Source: Beijerinckiaceae bacterium (GTDB lineage Bacteria > Bacteroidota > Bacteroidia > Chitinophagales > Chitinophagaceae). Taken from it: a stretch of 35,147 nucleotides of DNA. The translations under genes were made by a program, and so were the position numbers. Within the stretch, counting starts at the first letter, position 1; each line of letters starts with the position of its first letter. Of the stretch, positions 16,164 through 24,313 are shown in pieces. The stretch is taken from contig CAJCIQ010000033.1 of NCBI GenBank assembly GCA_903970475.1, forward strand, positions 1 to 35,147, read 5' to 3'. The notes under the pieces are model-generated. The model did not search any database, was not told the DNA's origin, and saw nothing but the letters and a program-made list of their open reading frames with translations.

Positions 16164-16591
16164 TGGAAGATCTAAAAGACATCATTTACTATTCCCTGGA
16201 AAAGGCGATCAAATCCTACCGCCAGTTTGCGCAAAGGCAAATCAGCCAGGCGGGGCTCGATATTACCATTGACCAATGGCTCATATTGAAGACACTACAG
16301 GAAAATCCGGGCATTAGCCAAAATGAGCTGGCAGCCTCGGTATTTAAGGACGTGGCCTCCATCACCCGGATGGCGGAACTGCTCGTTAAAAAAGGCTACC
16401 TCAAAAGGGACTTCCATCCCACCGACCGGAGAAGGTTTGAATTAACCATCACTGCCGAAGGCCTGGGAACAATCAACCGGTTGAAGCCAGTGGTGAAAAG
16501 CTATAGGAATGCAGGCCTAAAGGGCATCAGTGTCCAGGAGGTTGCACAGTTAAACCAGACGCTTAAAAAAATAATCGATAACACACAATAG
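16163..16591 (+). CDS. MarR-family transcriptional regulator
   Basis: This 142-residue winged-helix regulator shows the MarR recognition region GISQNELAASVFKDVASITR followed by the wing MAELLVKKGYLKRDFHPTDR and LTITAEG. I used ATG 16163 rather than an upstream in-frame ATG at 16112, because the extra N-terminus is just A/T-rich hydrophobic sequence overlapping the operator and the family starts close to this point. The S41 peptidase gene begins 2 nt after its stop, so they form an operon. A palindromic site over the start suggests autorepression. The ligand is unknown. Confidence 0.93.
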   Translation: MEDLKDIIYYSLEKAIKSYRQFAQRQISQAGLDITIDQWLILKTLQENPGISQNELAASVFKDVASITRMAELLVKKGYLKRDFHPTDRRRFELTITAEGLGTINRLKPVVKSYRNAGLKGISVQEVAQLNQTLKKIIDNTQ

Positions 16592-16593
16592 CC

Positions 16594-17895
16594 ATGAAAC
16601 GAATCCTACAATTATGTGTTCTAGCTTGCAGCCTAACGCTGACATCGCAGGCACAAATCACGCTTACGACCAAAGTAAAAAAGGAAGTAGTGGACAGCTT
16701 ATCCAAAGCCCTGGTCAATAATTATGTGTTTCCAGATACGGCTCGGCGGATGAGTGCGATCATCCAAAAAAACCTGGCTTCCGGTGTCTATGACAGCATC
16801 AGTGATCCTTGGGCTTTTGCCCAAAAGCTGACCAGGGATCTAAGGTCCGTGTACCGGGACCTGCACATGTCCATGAATTACAACCCCCAGGTAGAAAAAA
16901 ATTTGTCTGACACTTCATCCAACAGGAACTCCGACAATAGCGCAAAGGATAAGGCGCAAAATTTTGGATTCAAAAAACTGGAGATACTTCAAGGGAATAT
17001 CGGTTACATGCGTTTTGATCAGTTTTGCTCGTTGAGCGAAGAGGCCAAAACCACGATCAAAAGCGCTTTTTCTTTCCTCCGGAACAGCGATGCGCTGATC
17101 ATTGATGTGCGTACCAACGGCGGGGGTGAACCTCAAACGGTGCAGTATATCTGCAATTTCCTTTTTGCCAAGCGTACCCATATCAACGACCTCTATGAGC
17201 ACCGGACAAATAAGACCGATACCTTTTGGACGGAGCCTATGAGTGGATATACGCCCTTTACTACCATCCCCGTATATGTGCTTACGAGCAAACGGACATT
17301 TTCTGCGGCCGAAGAGTTTTCTTATGACCTCCAATGTCAAGGCAGGGCGCAAACCGTAGGGGAAACCACCGGTGGAGGTGCGCATCCGGTATCCTTTCAG
17401 TTGGTTGGGCACGGTTTTATTGCAATGGTGCCGTATGCGCGGGCCATCAATCCCATTACCCATACCAATTGGGAAGCCGTGGGTGTAAAACCCGATGTGG
17501 CCGTCAATTCGGACACGGCGTTGGATGCAGCGCTGTTCGCCTGTTATGGTGCCCAACTGGCCATCGCTAAGGATTCGGAAAAAATCAAGGCCATCCTTTG
17601 GTGTAAAAATATGCTGGATGCCAATTTACATCCTCACGACATAGACTCAGCCACGCTCAGGTCCTATACAGGAAAATATGGAGACGAAATATTTACCTAT
17701 AAGGGAGGGGCTCTATACATGGCCGGGCGCAGCGGCAAAACTTCCCGATTGATTGCTTTATCCCTCACGGCTTTCAAAGCAGTGGATTTCGACAATTATA
17801 AGGTAGAATTTATGAAAAATGATGGGGGACAGATCAATCAATTGTTGGTGACCTATGATGACGGCTATACGCGGATGGATGCTAAAGAGAACTAA
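16594..17895 (+). CDS. Secreted S41-family peptidase (tricorn/IRBP-like subgroup)
   Basis: This 433-residue protein has a signal peptide (MKRILQLCVLACSLTLTSQAQ). An N-terminal helical region follows (about 24-120), with a basic/polar insert (about 103-125). The S41 core comprises GNIGYMRFDQF, ALIIDVRTNGGGEPQTVQYI, the nucleophile Ser237 in KRTFSAAEEFSYDL, and VGETTGGGAH (Glu257). The catalytic Lys of C-terminal processing proteases is not at its usual place after the GE motif, so the active site looks like the tricorn/IRBP type (Ser/His/Glu) instead. The C-terminal 100 residues are a small extra domain. It should act in the periplasm or outside. Co-transcription with marR suggests inducible expression, perhaps in response to a toxic small molecule or peptide. 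Confidence 0.9.
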   Translation: MKRILQLCVLACSLTLTSQAQITLTTKVKKEVVDSLSKALVNNYVFPDTARRMSAIIQKNLASGVYDSISDPWAFAQKLTRDLRSVYRDLHMSMNYNPQVEKNLSDTSSNRNSDNSAKDKAQNFGFKKLEILQGNIGYMRFDQFCSLSEEAKTTIKSAFSFLRNSDALIIDVRTNGGGEPQTVQYICNFLFAKRTHINDLYEHRTNKTDTFWTEPMSGYTPFTTIPVYVLTSKRTFSAAEEFSYDLQCQGRAQTVGETTGGGAHPVSFQLVGHGFIAMVPYARAINPITHTNWEAVGVKPDVAVNSDTALDAALFACYGAQLAIAKDSEKIKAILWCKNMLDANLHPHDIDSATLRSYTGKYGDEIFTYKGGALYMAGRSGKTSRLIALSLTAFKAVDFDNYKVEFMKNDGGQINQLLVTYDDGYTRMDAKEN

Positions 17896-17901
17896 CCATC
17901 G

Positions 17902-18987
17902 CTACAACCGTTCCAGCAGATCCCTGGCCTCGTCCAACAGTATTGTCCTGCCATCATTGTAGTTTCTGAAAATCACCACCGCATCGCCCGAACGAGGTTC
18001 GATGGCATACTGGGAAGTATAGCCTGGGTCGGACCCGCTGTGACCGATCAAATCCAACTCCTTGTTGCGCAAATGATCGATGCCCAACGCGTAGTTTTTT
18101 CCAGGATAAGGAACCGTGAGCATCAGTTGCAGGTTTTCAGTTTTCAGGAGCACCCCTGTCGTCAAGCCGATGATGAATTTACCGAAATCGGCCGGTGTAG
18201 ACCAAATGCCGGCATTGGGCACCCGGTATCCCATGCCATCCATCTGGGCCTGGGGAAGCGCTCTGTTGACAAAATCGCCCTCCTTTTTGTTATATAGTCC
18301 CTCTGCCACATGATTCTTTTGATCCTCCGCCAATACAAAAAAGGTATGTTCCATGTGAAGCGGTTCAAAAATCTTTTGCCTTACCATGTCTATGTAAGGA
18401 ATCCCGGCGGCACGTTCCAATGCCAGGCCCAATAGCGCAAACCCAATGTTGGAATAAAGGTATTGGGTGCCCGGTGGACTATTGAACGTAGTATAGGGGA
18501 GGCAGGATAGCAAGGTGTTCTCCCATTGACTAACAGGCCCCTCGTCTACGCCCTTTAGTCCTGGTTCCCTGCTTAGGCCCGAGGTGTGCGAGGCCAGCTC
18601 TATTAGGGTAATCTGACTGTATCCCGGTATTGTCTTTGCCTCCGGCACGTATTTGTCCAAGGGGTCGGCCAGACCAACCTTCCCCTCTTGAACCAGCATC
18701 AACAGCAGGGCAGCCGTAAAAGATTTAGTGAGGGAGGCTATTCTGTAAAGCGTATTGGTGTCGGCTGGGGTTTCCGCATCCGAGCGAACATAGCCGTAGG
18801 CTCCCGCCCAGATAACATGACCTTTTCTGATAATAGCCGCTGACATGCTCCCGTGGAGTCTATCCTTACGGACGGCTTCAGACAGGTCCTTGGACAAGCC
18901 AGCAATGACTTTGGATTCGTGCGTGGTAAGCTGGGCTTCACAACAGAAGAAGGCACATAAAAAGGTTATGGTGAAAAGGATTCTCAC
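17902..18987 (-). CDS. Secreted serine hydrolase, class C beta-lactamase-like
   Basis: The protein has the three active-site motifs of the serine beta-lactamase/PBP-like (PF00144) family: SLTK (nucleophile Ser and base Lys), YSN in QYLYSNIGFALLGLAL, and HSG in IGHSGSDPGYTS. Members include class C beta-lactamases, D-aminopeptidases and esterases; which one this is cannot be told. I prefer the GTG start at 18987, because it gives a clean signal peptide (RILFTITFLCAFFCCEAQ) and a 361-residue protein. The frame extends to an ATG at 19050, but this adds a charged 21-residue leader before the signal peptide. It converges on the S41 peptidase gene, with 6 nt between stops and no clear terminator. 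Confidence 0.88.
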   Translation of the reverse strand: MRILFTITFLCAFFCCEAQLTTHESKVIAGLSKDLSEAVRKDRLHGSMSAAIIRKGHVIWAGAYGYVRSDAETPADTNTLYRIASLTKSFTAALLLMLVQEGKVGLADPLDKYVPEAKTIPGYSQITLIELASHTSGLSREPGLKGVDEGPVSQWENTLLSCLPYTTFNSPPGTQYLYSNIGFALLGLALERAAGIPYIDMVRQKIFEPLHMEHTFFVLAEDQKNHVAEGLYNKKEGDFVNRALPQAQMDGMGYRVPNAGIWSTPADFGKFIIGLTTGVLLKTENLQLMLTVPYPGKNYALGIDHLRNKELDLIGHSGSDPGYTSQYAIEPRSGDAVVIFRNYNDGRTILLDEARDLLERL

Positions 18988-19134
18988 ATGTTTGGTATTC
19001 TCTCTAAAATACGAAAAATCATCTATTTCGGGTTCAAACCTTCCGCGCATATAAACAAGCCCAAGTGATTGAGTAAGGTTAGTAGTTCAAATGTATTTTG
19101 TATATTCGATATATACTGACAGATATAGTTGACC

Positions 19135-20655
19135 ATGACCAAAGAAGCCATTGTAAGGATTTCTCAGGAAAATTTCCCCTATGCCATTGCAGCCCTCCTT
19201 TCTGGAAGTCAGTACCAGGCAGAAGTAATGAATCCCATATCTGACATTGACGTTGTAATCATCGATACTGCACATGTACACCCCACAGGAAAAATGATGG
19301 TCATTGATTCCTTCAGGTTCGACTTTACCATTATCCCAGCTTGTGGAATTGCAAACAACCTTTTAGATGATGCGTCCTCTCCTAGAGGCATCCTATTACA
19401 TCACTTCATACAATCATCAGTTTTGTTTGATGAATTGGGCATACTGCCGCCCTTACAGGAATATGCCTATCACCTTTACCAGCGGCCAGGGCCTTTATTA
19501 TATCATCGAACGGAAAATAACCGTATCGAATTGCTTAAGCTTCGCAATAAACTTAATGATGGTTTATCAGAGAGCGCCAAGTTATTCTCCTTCTGTCAGA
19601 TCATCAATAAGCTCTCTTCCCTGGAGATTAGTCGCCTGAAATTCTGGGAGGCAAGAGCCGTTCATCAGGCCAAAGCCTTGGAGGAGCTTCACCCTGCATT
19701 TGCACAAGCTTGCATAGATGTATTTAATGCCTACAGCAAGCATACAGATTTAAATCCGTTGATTCATTTCGTAGATACCTATATTCGAACTTATAGCATT
19801 GATCCGGGGGAACAGGAATATATGATAGTGAATGTTAATATTCCACATATAGCTGCCTCTGCTTTTCTGCAGCGTCTTCCAAACATCTTTTCATCCGTTC
19901 CTTTATTGCACCATTCGTTCAAGTATGGATATATATCTCCTTCCAGGTACAAAAAGCTGCATAAATACGACACCAACCTAGTGTTTCAAACCAATGGAAC
20001 ACCCATTAAAAATATAATAGACTCACTGGTGTCACAAGGAATCGTCTCCCATAGACCCAAACCAAATTATCAAATAGCATTGGGGTTAGAAAAGGGTCAA
20101 TTGGATATTCAAGGCCGGTGCCAGTTCAAAGAAATGTTGTTTTCCCTCTTTTTCTCGAACCCAATAGACAAAACAGATATCCAACTATTGACAGCCATTC
20201 TCCTGAAACGTCTTTCAGACTACCTTGGCCTCCAGGGAGGTGATCAATTAAAACTTAATGCACTGCTTGTGCATAGATATATACTCAGCGTCGAAGAACA
20301 ATCTGCTGAGTCTAATCATCATAAATTGAATCGCCTGGTTTCCAGGAAAAAAAATGCTTTTGCGTCTGAGGGTAAACAAGTCCTTAAACAGTCACGAAAG
20401 CAGTTTAGTACCCTATTTCAATCAAACAATGTTCATACGTACACAGCCTATCTTCAACAAATGCTCCCTCTAAAAGGAATGCCATATAGTTGCCAAGAAA
20501 TAGATTCAATTATTTTTCAGTCCTTTGGGCTACCTATTAATGCATCAGTAAACGCCTATTTTTATGTAGCCCAAGATATCCTGGATATAGCAGTCATGCC
20601 AGATTCAGGTAAGGCACTCGCCGTTATGCTCAGTGAAAATATCATGGAGGAGTAA
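19135..20655 (+). CDS. Nucleotidyltransferase-fold protein of unknown function
   Basis: This 506-residue protein has an N-terminal polymerase-beta-like nucleotidyltransferase motif: GS (24-25) in LLSGSQYQ, then SDIDVVIID (Asp37, Asp39), and a third acidic residue Asp63 in RFDFTII. All three metal ligands are present, so it may be active in transferring a nucleotide. The remaining 400 residues are mostly helical, and I recognise no domain; the C-terminal half includes a basic stretch (LNRLVSRKKNAFASEGKQVL). No signal peptide is seen, so it is cytosolic. ATG 19135 is used (a TTG at 19129 is also in frame). It is more A/T-rich than its left neighbours and ends 1 nt from the stop of the convergent gene. 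It could be an antibiotic- or tRNA-type transferase or a signalling enzyme; this is undecided. Confidence 0.7.
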   Translation: MTKEAIVRISQENFPYAIAALLSGSQYQAEVMNPISDIDVVIIDTAHVHPTGKMMVIDSFRFDFTIIPACGIANNLLDDASSPRGILLHHFIQSSVLFDELGILPPLQEYAYHLYQRPGPLLYHRTENNRIELLKLRNKLNDGLSESAKLFSFCQIINKLSSLEISRLKFWEARAVHQAKALEELHPAFAQACIDVFNAYSKHTDLNPLIHFVDTYIRTYSIDPGEQEYMIVNVNIPHIAASAFLQRLPNIFSSVPLLHHSFKYGYISPSRYKKLHKYDTNLVFQTNGTPIKNIIDSLVSQGIVSHRPKPNYQIALGLEKGQLDIQGRCQFKEMLFSLFFSNPIDKTDIQLLTAILLKRLSDYLGLQGGDQLKLNALLVHRYILSVEEQSAESNHHKLNRLVSRKKNAFASEGKQVLKQSRKQFSTLFQSNNVHTYTAYLQQMLPLKGMPYSCQEIDSIIFQSFGLPINASVNAYFYVAQDILDIAVMPDSGKALAVMLSENIMEE

Positions 20656-20656
20656 T

Positions 20657-21706
20657 CTATTCTATTAACTCAATAGACCGTCTATAACCTGTAATCACCT
20701 GAAGGGTATGTTGTACGTAGTCTATTCTTACCTTTGATTGATCAGGTCCGGCCATAATACCACCCCTCATCCTTGGATCATCAAACTGATGGATTTTTAC
20801 CTGAAGTCGCAGACAATAATCGAGGACCTGTTCAATTCCAGCCCTAAGCTCAATAATACGGTCTGTCCTCTTTAAATGAATTTCCAAAAGTAGTCCTGAA
20901 ACCAACGTTTCCCCATGTGTGGCTATGGAGGCTGAACTAGCCTTGGAGGTAATCAAAAAAGGGATTGACCTAAGCGTACTTTTGGCTATTTTCCAGAATT
21001 CTTCATAATAGGCTTGATTGGGCCTCTTTTGGTAAAGCTCAGTCAAAGCAATAGCAAACCAATGATTGTGCGCATGAACTCCAGCTTTATTCAATACCGG
21101 GTTTTTCAACAAATAATCTGCACCCAAAATTACGGACTCCATCCAGCGGGGATCCTTATCTAGTTCAGTGAATCTTATCAACGCCAACATGGCCTCGCCA
21201 GGGTAATATACAGAATGAAATGGCAAAAATCGCTTTTCACAATTGCTATACTTTGAAAGATATTTTCCCGATGGCTCCTGCATCCAAATCACGAACTCCG
21301 CCAGTTTTCGCATTTCTTTCTGAAGGTTTTTAGGCACAGCTGAACGGCACCGTCCTGTTAACATAAGTAAAGCCAACGCACTCCCGCCTAATTTAAATTC
21401 TTCCCGCTCCATTACTCCAGCCATGTAGGCTGTTGAGTGTGGTGCGTGAATTTGTTGAAGACAAAAAGAAAGGGCAGGCTCAAATTTTTCAGTCGGGAAG
21501 TTCTTGTGACCATTCTCATTAATCCACTGGTATATAGCGTACAATGTACCTGAATGTCTAAGAATATTATAACAATTATTTAACCCTCTACCATTGACAT
21601 CATAATAATAATCAAATCGACCATCGACATTAAAATGTTCTAATAAATATGATACGCACTCCATTCCTTCATCATAAAAGAAATAGTTTGAATTCCTTGC
21701 TTTCAT
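20657..21706 (-). CDS. Probable all-helical toroid protein, unknown function
   Basis: This 349-residue protein has no signal peptide. It has repeated pairs of amphipathic helices and Gly/aromatic loops (DGRFDYYYDV, NNCYNILRHSGTLYAIYQWI, KLGGSALALLML, YYPGEAMLALIRFTEL, GVHAHNHWFAIALTELYQ). The pattern is that of alpha/alpha-barrel proteins (six-hairpin glycosidase, terpene cyclase or LanC-like folds). The LanC zinc-ligand pattern (CHG) is absent and no DxDD cyclase motif is seen, so neither function is supported. The conserved-looking RHSGT and HNHW may line an active site. It is convergent with the nucleotidyltransferase gene, 1 nt apart, and divergent from a secreted-protein gene 41 bp away. 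The fold is inferred only from helix periodicity. Confidence 0.65.
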   Translation of the reverse strand: MKARNSNYFFYDEGMECVSYLLEHFNVDGRFDYYYDVNGRGLNNCYNILRHSGTLYAIYQWINENGHKNFPTEKFEPALSFCLQQIHAPHSTAYMAGVMEREEFKLGGSALALLMLTGRCRSAVPKNLQKEMRKLAEFVIWMQEPSGKYLSKYSNCEKRFLPFHSVYYPGEAMLALIRFTELDKDPRWMESVILGADYLLKNPVLNKAGVHAHNHWFAIALTELYQKRPNQAYYEEFWKIAKSTLRSIPFLITSKASSASIATHGETLVSGLLLEIHLKRTDRIIELRAGIEQVLDYCLRLQVKIHQFDDPRMRGGIMAGPDQSKVRIDYVQHTLQVITGYRRSIELIE

Positions 21707-21747
21707 TTTATTTGGATTTTATCTTCACAAAATACCAAATCTAAATC

Positions 21748-23409
21748 ATGAAAAGAACCTTACTCTCCATCCTTACCTTTTGCCTAGCCTCTCCCCTACT
21801 ACATGCCCAACAGACCGAAGCTTCACCAAACCTGGAAGATCTGATTCCAGTGAAAAAGGGAGATATAATCTCCATCAATCCGGAAAACTTACAAGGCAAA
21901 CACAGCACCTGGACATCAACTGCATTAAAAGCAGCAGGGGCAGCTATTGCGAGTTACAAGCCTGTACAAAACATTTCTACCGGCAAGGATCAATACTCCA
22001 AAAGCATTACCAACTATTATGAACCCGTGGGGGCAGGGGTGTTCCTAGGGGGGACAGCACTACCCAAATCAAAGGCGGCTCCGTCTCAAGTTTTCAAGTG
22101 TCTTTATTATAACAAGGAAGGTCAACTTGTTCGGATAACAGTTATCCCCATTTCCACAAGAAAAATAAAATCTGCATTGTCGAATATCCCACTCGATACC
22201 GTTGCTCTGGATGGATATGTTGTCGTTCAGAGAGCCGATAAATTGGGAAATTTCACGACAAGCAATGCTATTGCCCAAAGCCTTAACATTACTGAGGGCA
22301 CACCTGACAACTCTATAGCAACATTACCGGAAAAAGTAAGAAATGATAATATTACAGTAACAAAGCCTGAAGTTGCCTCCAGCCCTATTGAGTTGACCAT
22401 GCCAACTCCTGCCCCTATTGAGGAAACGATGTCTATGCCTGAGCTCCAAGCGTCCAAGACAAACACATCTAGTGCGAATACTCCCATTACGTCAAGGATA
22501 AAGGTTACCTCCTTCTTGCGGCAGGCCCCTCTCGTTGAAAAGAAGACACAAAACGCAGAGGCGACGGTCGATAAACCATTAAGCAAACCTTTTCATCCGT
22601 TGGAAGGTATTCCGTTTACGCCTAAAGGATTGCCTTTATCCTCCATTCTATTAACACCGCTGTATAGAAGGGGTGGATTTAGGGGACTGGAAGAAGAAGA
22701 TCCGGAAAACCCAGATGATCCAGATAGCCGTGGGGGTGCACATTCCGGAATTGTCCCTTTTGATGATGGAGATGCCTCTCAAAGCAGTGATGGAGGAGAC
22801 GGTGATGACGATGATGACACCAGTTCCTCAAGTGATGGAGATGTTACCAGCCCTGAAGATGGAGGGCCAGAAACGGTAGTGAATCCGGATGGTAGTACCT
22901 CCATTTATTATTATATGCCGTCTATAGTCATCGATGGCAATAACTACCTTAGTTTATATGCATTAGCGAATAATTCAGCTAATGCAGGCTTGTATACCAT
23001 CAATGCAGGAGGAAGCGGTACACAGTACTATATTTGGCCAAACAGCACTAAAAAAGGTCACGATCCCAATTGGGTAGCTGGAGCCAAAAGTGGCACTCCT
23101 ATTATAAAACAACAAGCCTCTTCCTTGACACCCGGACTTGCCGTATCATTTGGCTTTACCGTAACGACCAGCCCTTCGGGAGCAAATAATATTAATGTAA
23201 CAAGTATAGGTGTTGGTGTAACCGGGGTTACATTAGGTTTGGCAAACTTCCAAACCCTGACCACCGCTTCAAATGTCGATCAATCATCACAAGTTGTTAC
23301 GGTCAATATTGGTGGGATTGAAACCGTAAGTGGACAAAATCTTGCTGTTTCAATTACTTTAACGTATAACCTAAGTAATGGTAATTATGCCTTGACAATA
23401 GCGAATTAA
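21748..23409 (+). CDS. Secreted protein with acidic low-complexity linker, unknown function
   Basis: This 553-residue protein has a signal peptide (MKRTLLSILTFCLASPLLHAQ). An N-terminal domain (about 25-175) follows, then a Pro/Thr/Ser-rich stretch (about 190-290). A Gly/Asp/Ser linker (about 310-375) contains a run of five Asp, with DGGDGDDDDDTSSSSDGD at its core. The C-terminal region (about 385-553) has alternating beta-strand pattern and many Asn, Thr and Gly (TINAGGSGTQYYIWPNSTKK, NNINVTSIGVGVTGVTLGLA). It may be periplasmic or exported to the surface; the acidic linker could bind calcium. It has no sorting-domain ending of the type IX (KxxGVY) kind that I can recognise. It is one transcription unit closed by a strong terminator. 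No known family was recognised. Confidence 0.75.
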   Translation: MKRTLLSILTFCLASPLLHAQQTEASPNLEDLIPVKKGDIISINPENLQGKHSTWTSTALKAAGAAIASYKPVQNISTGKDQYSKSITNYYEPVGAGVFLGGTALPKSKAAPSQVFKCLYYNKEGQLVRITVIPISTRKIKSALSNIPLDTVALDGYVVVQRADKLGNFTTSNAIAQSLNITEGTPDNSIATLPEKVRNDNITVTKPEVASSPIELTMPTPAPIEETMSMPELQASKTNTSSANTPITSRIKVTSFLRQAPLVEKKTQNAEATVDKPLSKPFHPLEGIPFTPKGLPLSSILLTPLYRRGGFRGLEEEDPENPDDPDSRGGAHSGIVPFDDGDASQSSDGGDGDDDDDTSSSSDGDVTSPEDGGPETVVNPDGSTSIYYYMPSIVIDGNNYLSLYALANNSANAGLYTINAGGSGTQYYIWPNSTKKGHDPNWVAGAKSGTPIIKQQASSLTPGLAVSFGFTVTTSPSGANNINVTSIGVGVTGVTLGLANFQTLTTASNVDQSSQVVTVNIGGIETVSGQNLAVSITLTYNLSNGNYALTIAN

Positions 23410-23419
23410 AATCACCGTT

Positions 23420-23470
23420 AATTCCAACAGGACTAAAGGTTTCTCAACCGTTTAGTCCTGTTGGAATTTT
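23420..23470 (+). terminator. Strong intrinsic terminator
   Basis: An 18-bp perfect stem (23420-23437 with 23451-23468), whose left arm begins AATTCCAACAGG, encloses a loop that can pair further (GGTT-TCTC-AACC). TTTTATATATT overlaps and follows the right arm. Confidence 0.9.
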
Positions 23471-23506
23471 ATATATTAACAAACTATGCATCTTACAAAC
23501 CAATAC

Positions 23507-24058
23507 ATGAATAAAACAGGCGTTTTTGCGTTCTTCTTTCTCATTTCTACGTTATCGACCTTGGGGCAAACAAGGAAGGAAACAGAAAGGCGGTTAACCC
23601 AATATTTCAACCAATTTACTGGCTCAGGTCCATTCCGAACGGACTCCGCCAGATTTAAGGTTAATAATGACACCCTATTCATTAGGTCTTATTCCCTGGA
23701 AGATGGAAAAGTTGTCCGGATAATAGAAACAACTTTGGAACTATCCAGGATTAAAGGGCTGCATATCTACAAGTATTCCTACCATAAAGATGTGCCATCC
23801 TTGCAACTTCCTTACCTGGCTGTTCGCCTGGACTTGGTGGGGCCTCCCGATTGGTGGGACAATTTTCATTCCCCTGTAAAAACATTCGATGTGACCGATC
23901 AGCAAGACATTTCTGTCACTAATTCCTTTTCTCCGTTTTTAGCCATCCCGTTGTATACCACCCTAGTGCTTCAGGATAGTATACCAGAGAAAATACAAAG
24001 CGCATTGGAGGTATTGACCGGATTGAAAGGAGTGATAGAAGTAAAGTCCTGGGATTAA
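23507..24058 (+). CDS. Small secreted protein, unknown function
   Basis: From ATG 23507 this is 183 residues with a signal peptide (MNKTGVFAFFFLISTLSTLGQ). The mature part starts TRKETERRLTQYFNQFTGSG and carries alternating beta-type strands; no motif or Cys pair was recognised. An earlier ATG at 23486 adds seven residues and is less likely. It follows the strong terminator of the 553-residue gene, so it is transcribed separately, and shares that region's higher A/T content. A role in the periplasm or outer membrane is possible; nothing more can be said. Confidence 0.7.
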   Translation: MNKTGVFAFFFLISTLSTLGQTRKETERRLTQYFNQFTGSGPFRTDSARFKVNNDTLFIRSYSLEDGKVVRIIETTLELSRIKGLHIYKYSYHKDVPSLQLPYLAVRLDLVGPPDWWDNFHSPVKTFDVTDQQDISVTNSFSPFLAIPLYTTLVLQDSIPEKIQSALEVLTGLKGVIEVKSWD

Positions 24059-24313
24059 ATGTGCCCTGGCTGGAATTTAGATATACACTTTTCACCCCCT
24101 GAAAACCTCGTTTGGCCACAGTTATAACGGTTAAGCCCCAGTCGAACAATATCTTATATATCTGATTTATAACATTTTTTAGCCCGCCCCAGTTCTACAA
24201 TTACAACTTATGGATAATTTCTGTTTACTTTTTGCTAATAGCGTTTAATCAACATCCTAAATCATATGTTATGTTCGTGTCAAGTTTACACTTAATAAAA
24301 CCGACTGTAACGT
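24059..24313 (+). promoter_or_regulatory. A/T-rich leader upstream of the SusC/SusD pair
   Basis: This 255-nt region has no gene that I can support. It contains a possible -7 element TACTTTTTG (one base longer than TAnnTTTG) at about 24228-24236, preceding the susC-like start by about 80 nt. I found no hairpin terminator or riboswitch-like structure. Confidence 0.3.

Noticed and set aside
20657..21706. Lanthionine synthetase C-like enzyme
   Set aside because: The helical repeat pattern is similar, but the zinc-binding Cys and CHG motifs are absent and no lantibiotic precursor or LanB/LanM gene is nearby.
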